A program made the position numbers and the translations under genes. A model generated the notes under the pieces. It saw only the letters and a list, made by a program, of their open reading frames with translations, did no database searches and was not told where the DNA came from. DNA of 5,625 nucleotides from SIO4C1 sp039180385 (GTDB lineage: Bacteria; Cyanobacteriota; Cyanobacteriia; Phormidesmidales; Phormidesmidaceae): positions 1 through 5,625 of the forward strand of contig JBCDDJ010000437.1 in the NCBI GenBank assembly GCA_039180385.1, written 5' to 3'. Shown piece after piece: positions 4,532-5,625 of the stretch (the stretch's first letter is position 1; the number at the start of each line of letters is the position of its first letter).

Positions 4532-5625
4532 TCACTCCGGCGCACCGATCACTGTAAATGCAGCCCAATCATGGGGGTCAGGATGACTTTCCATCGTCGC
4601 CAACATCGCCTGCCGCAGGGCTTGTGACTTGGTTTGCCCCTGCACCAACTGCTGATAAAACGCCACCATCAACACCGCCGTCGAGTCATCCGCCACCTGC
4701 CATAGCGACGCCATCACGCTGTTTGCCCCCGCCCCCAAAAAGGCGCGAGAGAGACCAATCACCCCGTCGCCCGTGATCCGCCCGCGCCCGGTGTCACAGG
4801 CGCTTAACACCACCAGCTCTGCCCGCAGCGACAGGTTTGAAATCTCATCCGCAGTCAACAGTCCGTCTTGTTGTGCCACCGGAGCCAGCGCCAGGGCTCC
4901 CTGGAGCGGCTGGGTCTCATTAAAAAAGCCGTGGGTGGCGAGATGGATCAGGCTGGCCTGGCTGATCTGCTGTTTTACCGCTGACTCAGTAGCCATTGCC
5001 TGCAGCAGAGGTTGAGTAGATAAGATGGGCGCAATCTCCTGAGCCTCTTGCTCGGCAAAGGGCAGGGCGGCAAAGGCAGCGGGCATGGGGCTGGGGTTGC
5101 CGACCACCAGCGGAGATTGTTGCCAGGCGTTGGAAGTTGCCGTCTGACGGGTGAGCCCTAAGACTTGAATCGCGGGGGCAGTGGAGATAGTGTGTTGTTC
5201 GATTAAGAATTGCCCGGTGGCATTTTTTAAGGCGGGGAAGGGTACTAAAAAGAGTTGTTCTTGAGGAATGAAAATCACCTGAGCTTCTGGGTCTTGGGGC
5301 AGCCAATGGGCAATCGGGTCAATCAACAGTTCATGGAGTTCTTGCAACTGCGCGGTGTCATTGAGTGAGCCCGTTGACCATGGATTATTTTGAGGGGTGC
5401 CTTGACCAATGAGACTCACCTCAGAGATGGGTACGGTTGGGTTTGGCAGACTAATCTCAGGATGGTCAAGGGTGACGGTGGCCGCCGCCGCATCCACTGA
5501 GACCACGGTGTAAGGGGCCAGGGTGGGGACATCGCCAATGCGAGTCACCTGATCGCCAGTTTTAATCTGAGCTGGGCTCACAAAGCTACCGCCTCGGGCT
5601 TTGATCTGGCTGCGAGCAGTTTGTA
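4532..5625 (-). CDS. CHAT-domain (caspase-like) protein, C-terminal part, 5' end outside window
   Basis: The protein ends with a complete CHAT domain, a caspase/separase-like cysteine protease fold usually placed behind TPR repeats in cyanobacteria. Counting from the GTG at 5581, the visible part has 349 residues. The catalytic dyad is intact: His217 in LATHGFF and Cys262 in LSACDTG. Other typical blocks are VIFIPQEQLFLVPFPAL, LLTADEISNL, FLGAGANSVMASLWQVADD and the end HDWAAFTVIGAPE. The GTG at 5581 is probably not the start, because the frame stays open to the right edge (visible upstream residues include TARSQIKARGG), although a GAGG lies about nine bases before it. TPR repeats are expected upstream but not seen. 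Residues about 5-60 form an alternating, beta-rich segment ahead of the CHAT domain that I do not recognise. The substrate is unknown; some CHAT proteases act in defence or regulated cell death, but nothing here shows that role. Confidence 0.92.
   Translation of the reverse strand, partial: QTARSQIKARGGSFVSPAQIKTGDQVTRIGDVPTLAPYTVVSVDAAAATVTLDHPEISLPNPTVPISEVSLIGQGTPQNNPWSTGSLNDTAQLQELHELLIDPIAHWLPQDPEAQVIFIPQEQLFLVPFPALKNATGQFLIEQHTISTAPAIQVLGLTRQTATSNAWQQSPLVVGNPSPMPAAFAALPFAEQEAQEIAPILSTQPLLQAMATESAVKQQISQASLIHLATHGFFNETQPLQGALALAPVAQQDGLLTADEISNLSLRAELVVLSACDTGRGRITGDGVIGLSRAFLGAGANSVMASLWQVADDSTAVLMVAFYQQLVQGQTKSQALRQAMLATMESHPDPHDWAAFTVIGAPE

Noticed and set aside
4177..4545. Minus-strand reading frame of 122 codons across the Uma2 3' end and repeat copy 2.
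   Set aside because: It overlaps a well-supported Uma2 gene and reads through the inverted repeat, which produces the KKPGF-like peptide. It has no recognisable domain.
5579..5581. GTG as the true start of the CHAT gene, with GAGG upstream on the minus strand.
   Set aside because: The frame stays open to the window edge, and CHAT proteins usually have long N-terminal repeats, so the GTG is most likely internal. It is not fully excluded.

Overview
The window looks cyanobacterial, probably from a filamentous Leptolyngbya/Nodosilinea/Phormidium-type genome. Four copies of the cyanobacterial octamer GCGATCGC (HIP1) occur, along with a Uma2-family nuclease gene and a CHAT-domain protease gene, two families strongly expanded in cyanobacteria. 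Base composition is moderately GC-rich by eye. The genus is inferred, not read from the sequence.

Layout. Positions 1-1524 (+) hold the C-terminal half of treY, maltooligosyl trehalose synthase, whose 5' part lies off the left edge. A 572-base gap (1525-2096) has no convincing gene but is rich in short inverted repeats, a 9-bp direct repeat and possible promoter elements. Positions 2106-3632 (+) hold a complete GH37 trehalase gene, treH, which I start at GTG 2106. A Uma2-family PD-(D/E)XK protein gene follows at 3828-4439 (+). The right end, 4532-5625 (-), holds the C-terminal part of a CHAT-domain (caspase-like) protein gene that runs off the right edge and is convergent with the Uma2 gene. 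Two copies of one inverted-repeat element lie at 3650-3717 and 4455-4519, each just behind stop codons and together bracketing the Uma2 gene.

How the genes fit together. TreY (normally with TreZ, expected just upstream) makes trehalose from the reducing end of glucan chains, and TreH splits trehalose to two glucoses. Synthesis and breakdown of this stress solute are therefore adjacent, as in the treZ-treY-treH cluster known from Anabaena/Nostoc. The long structured gap suggests treH has its own promoter and possibly its own leader control. The Uma2 and CHAT genes have no evident link to trehalose and look like accessory genes typical of cyanobacteria.

I see no clear undescribed system. The best leads are the paired repeats around the Uma2 gene, whose stems differ by a compensatory base-pair change, the structured treH upstream region, and a beta-rich segment in front of the CHAT domain.
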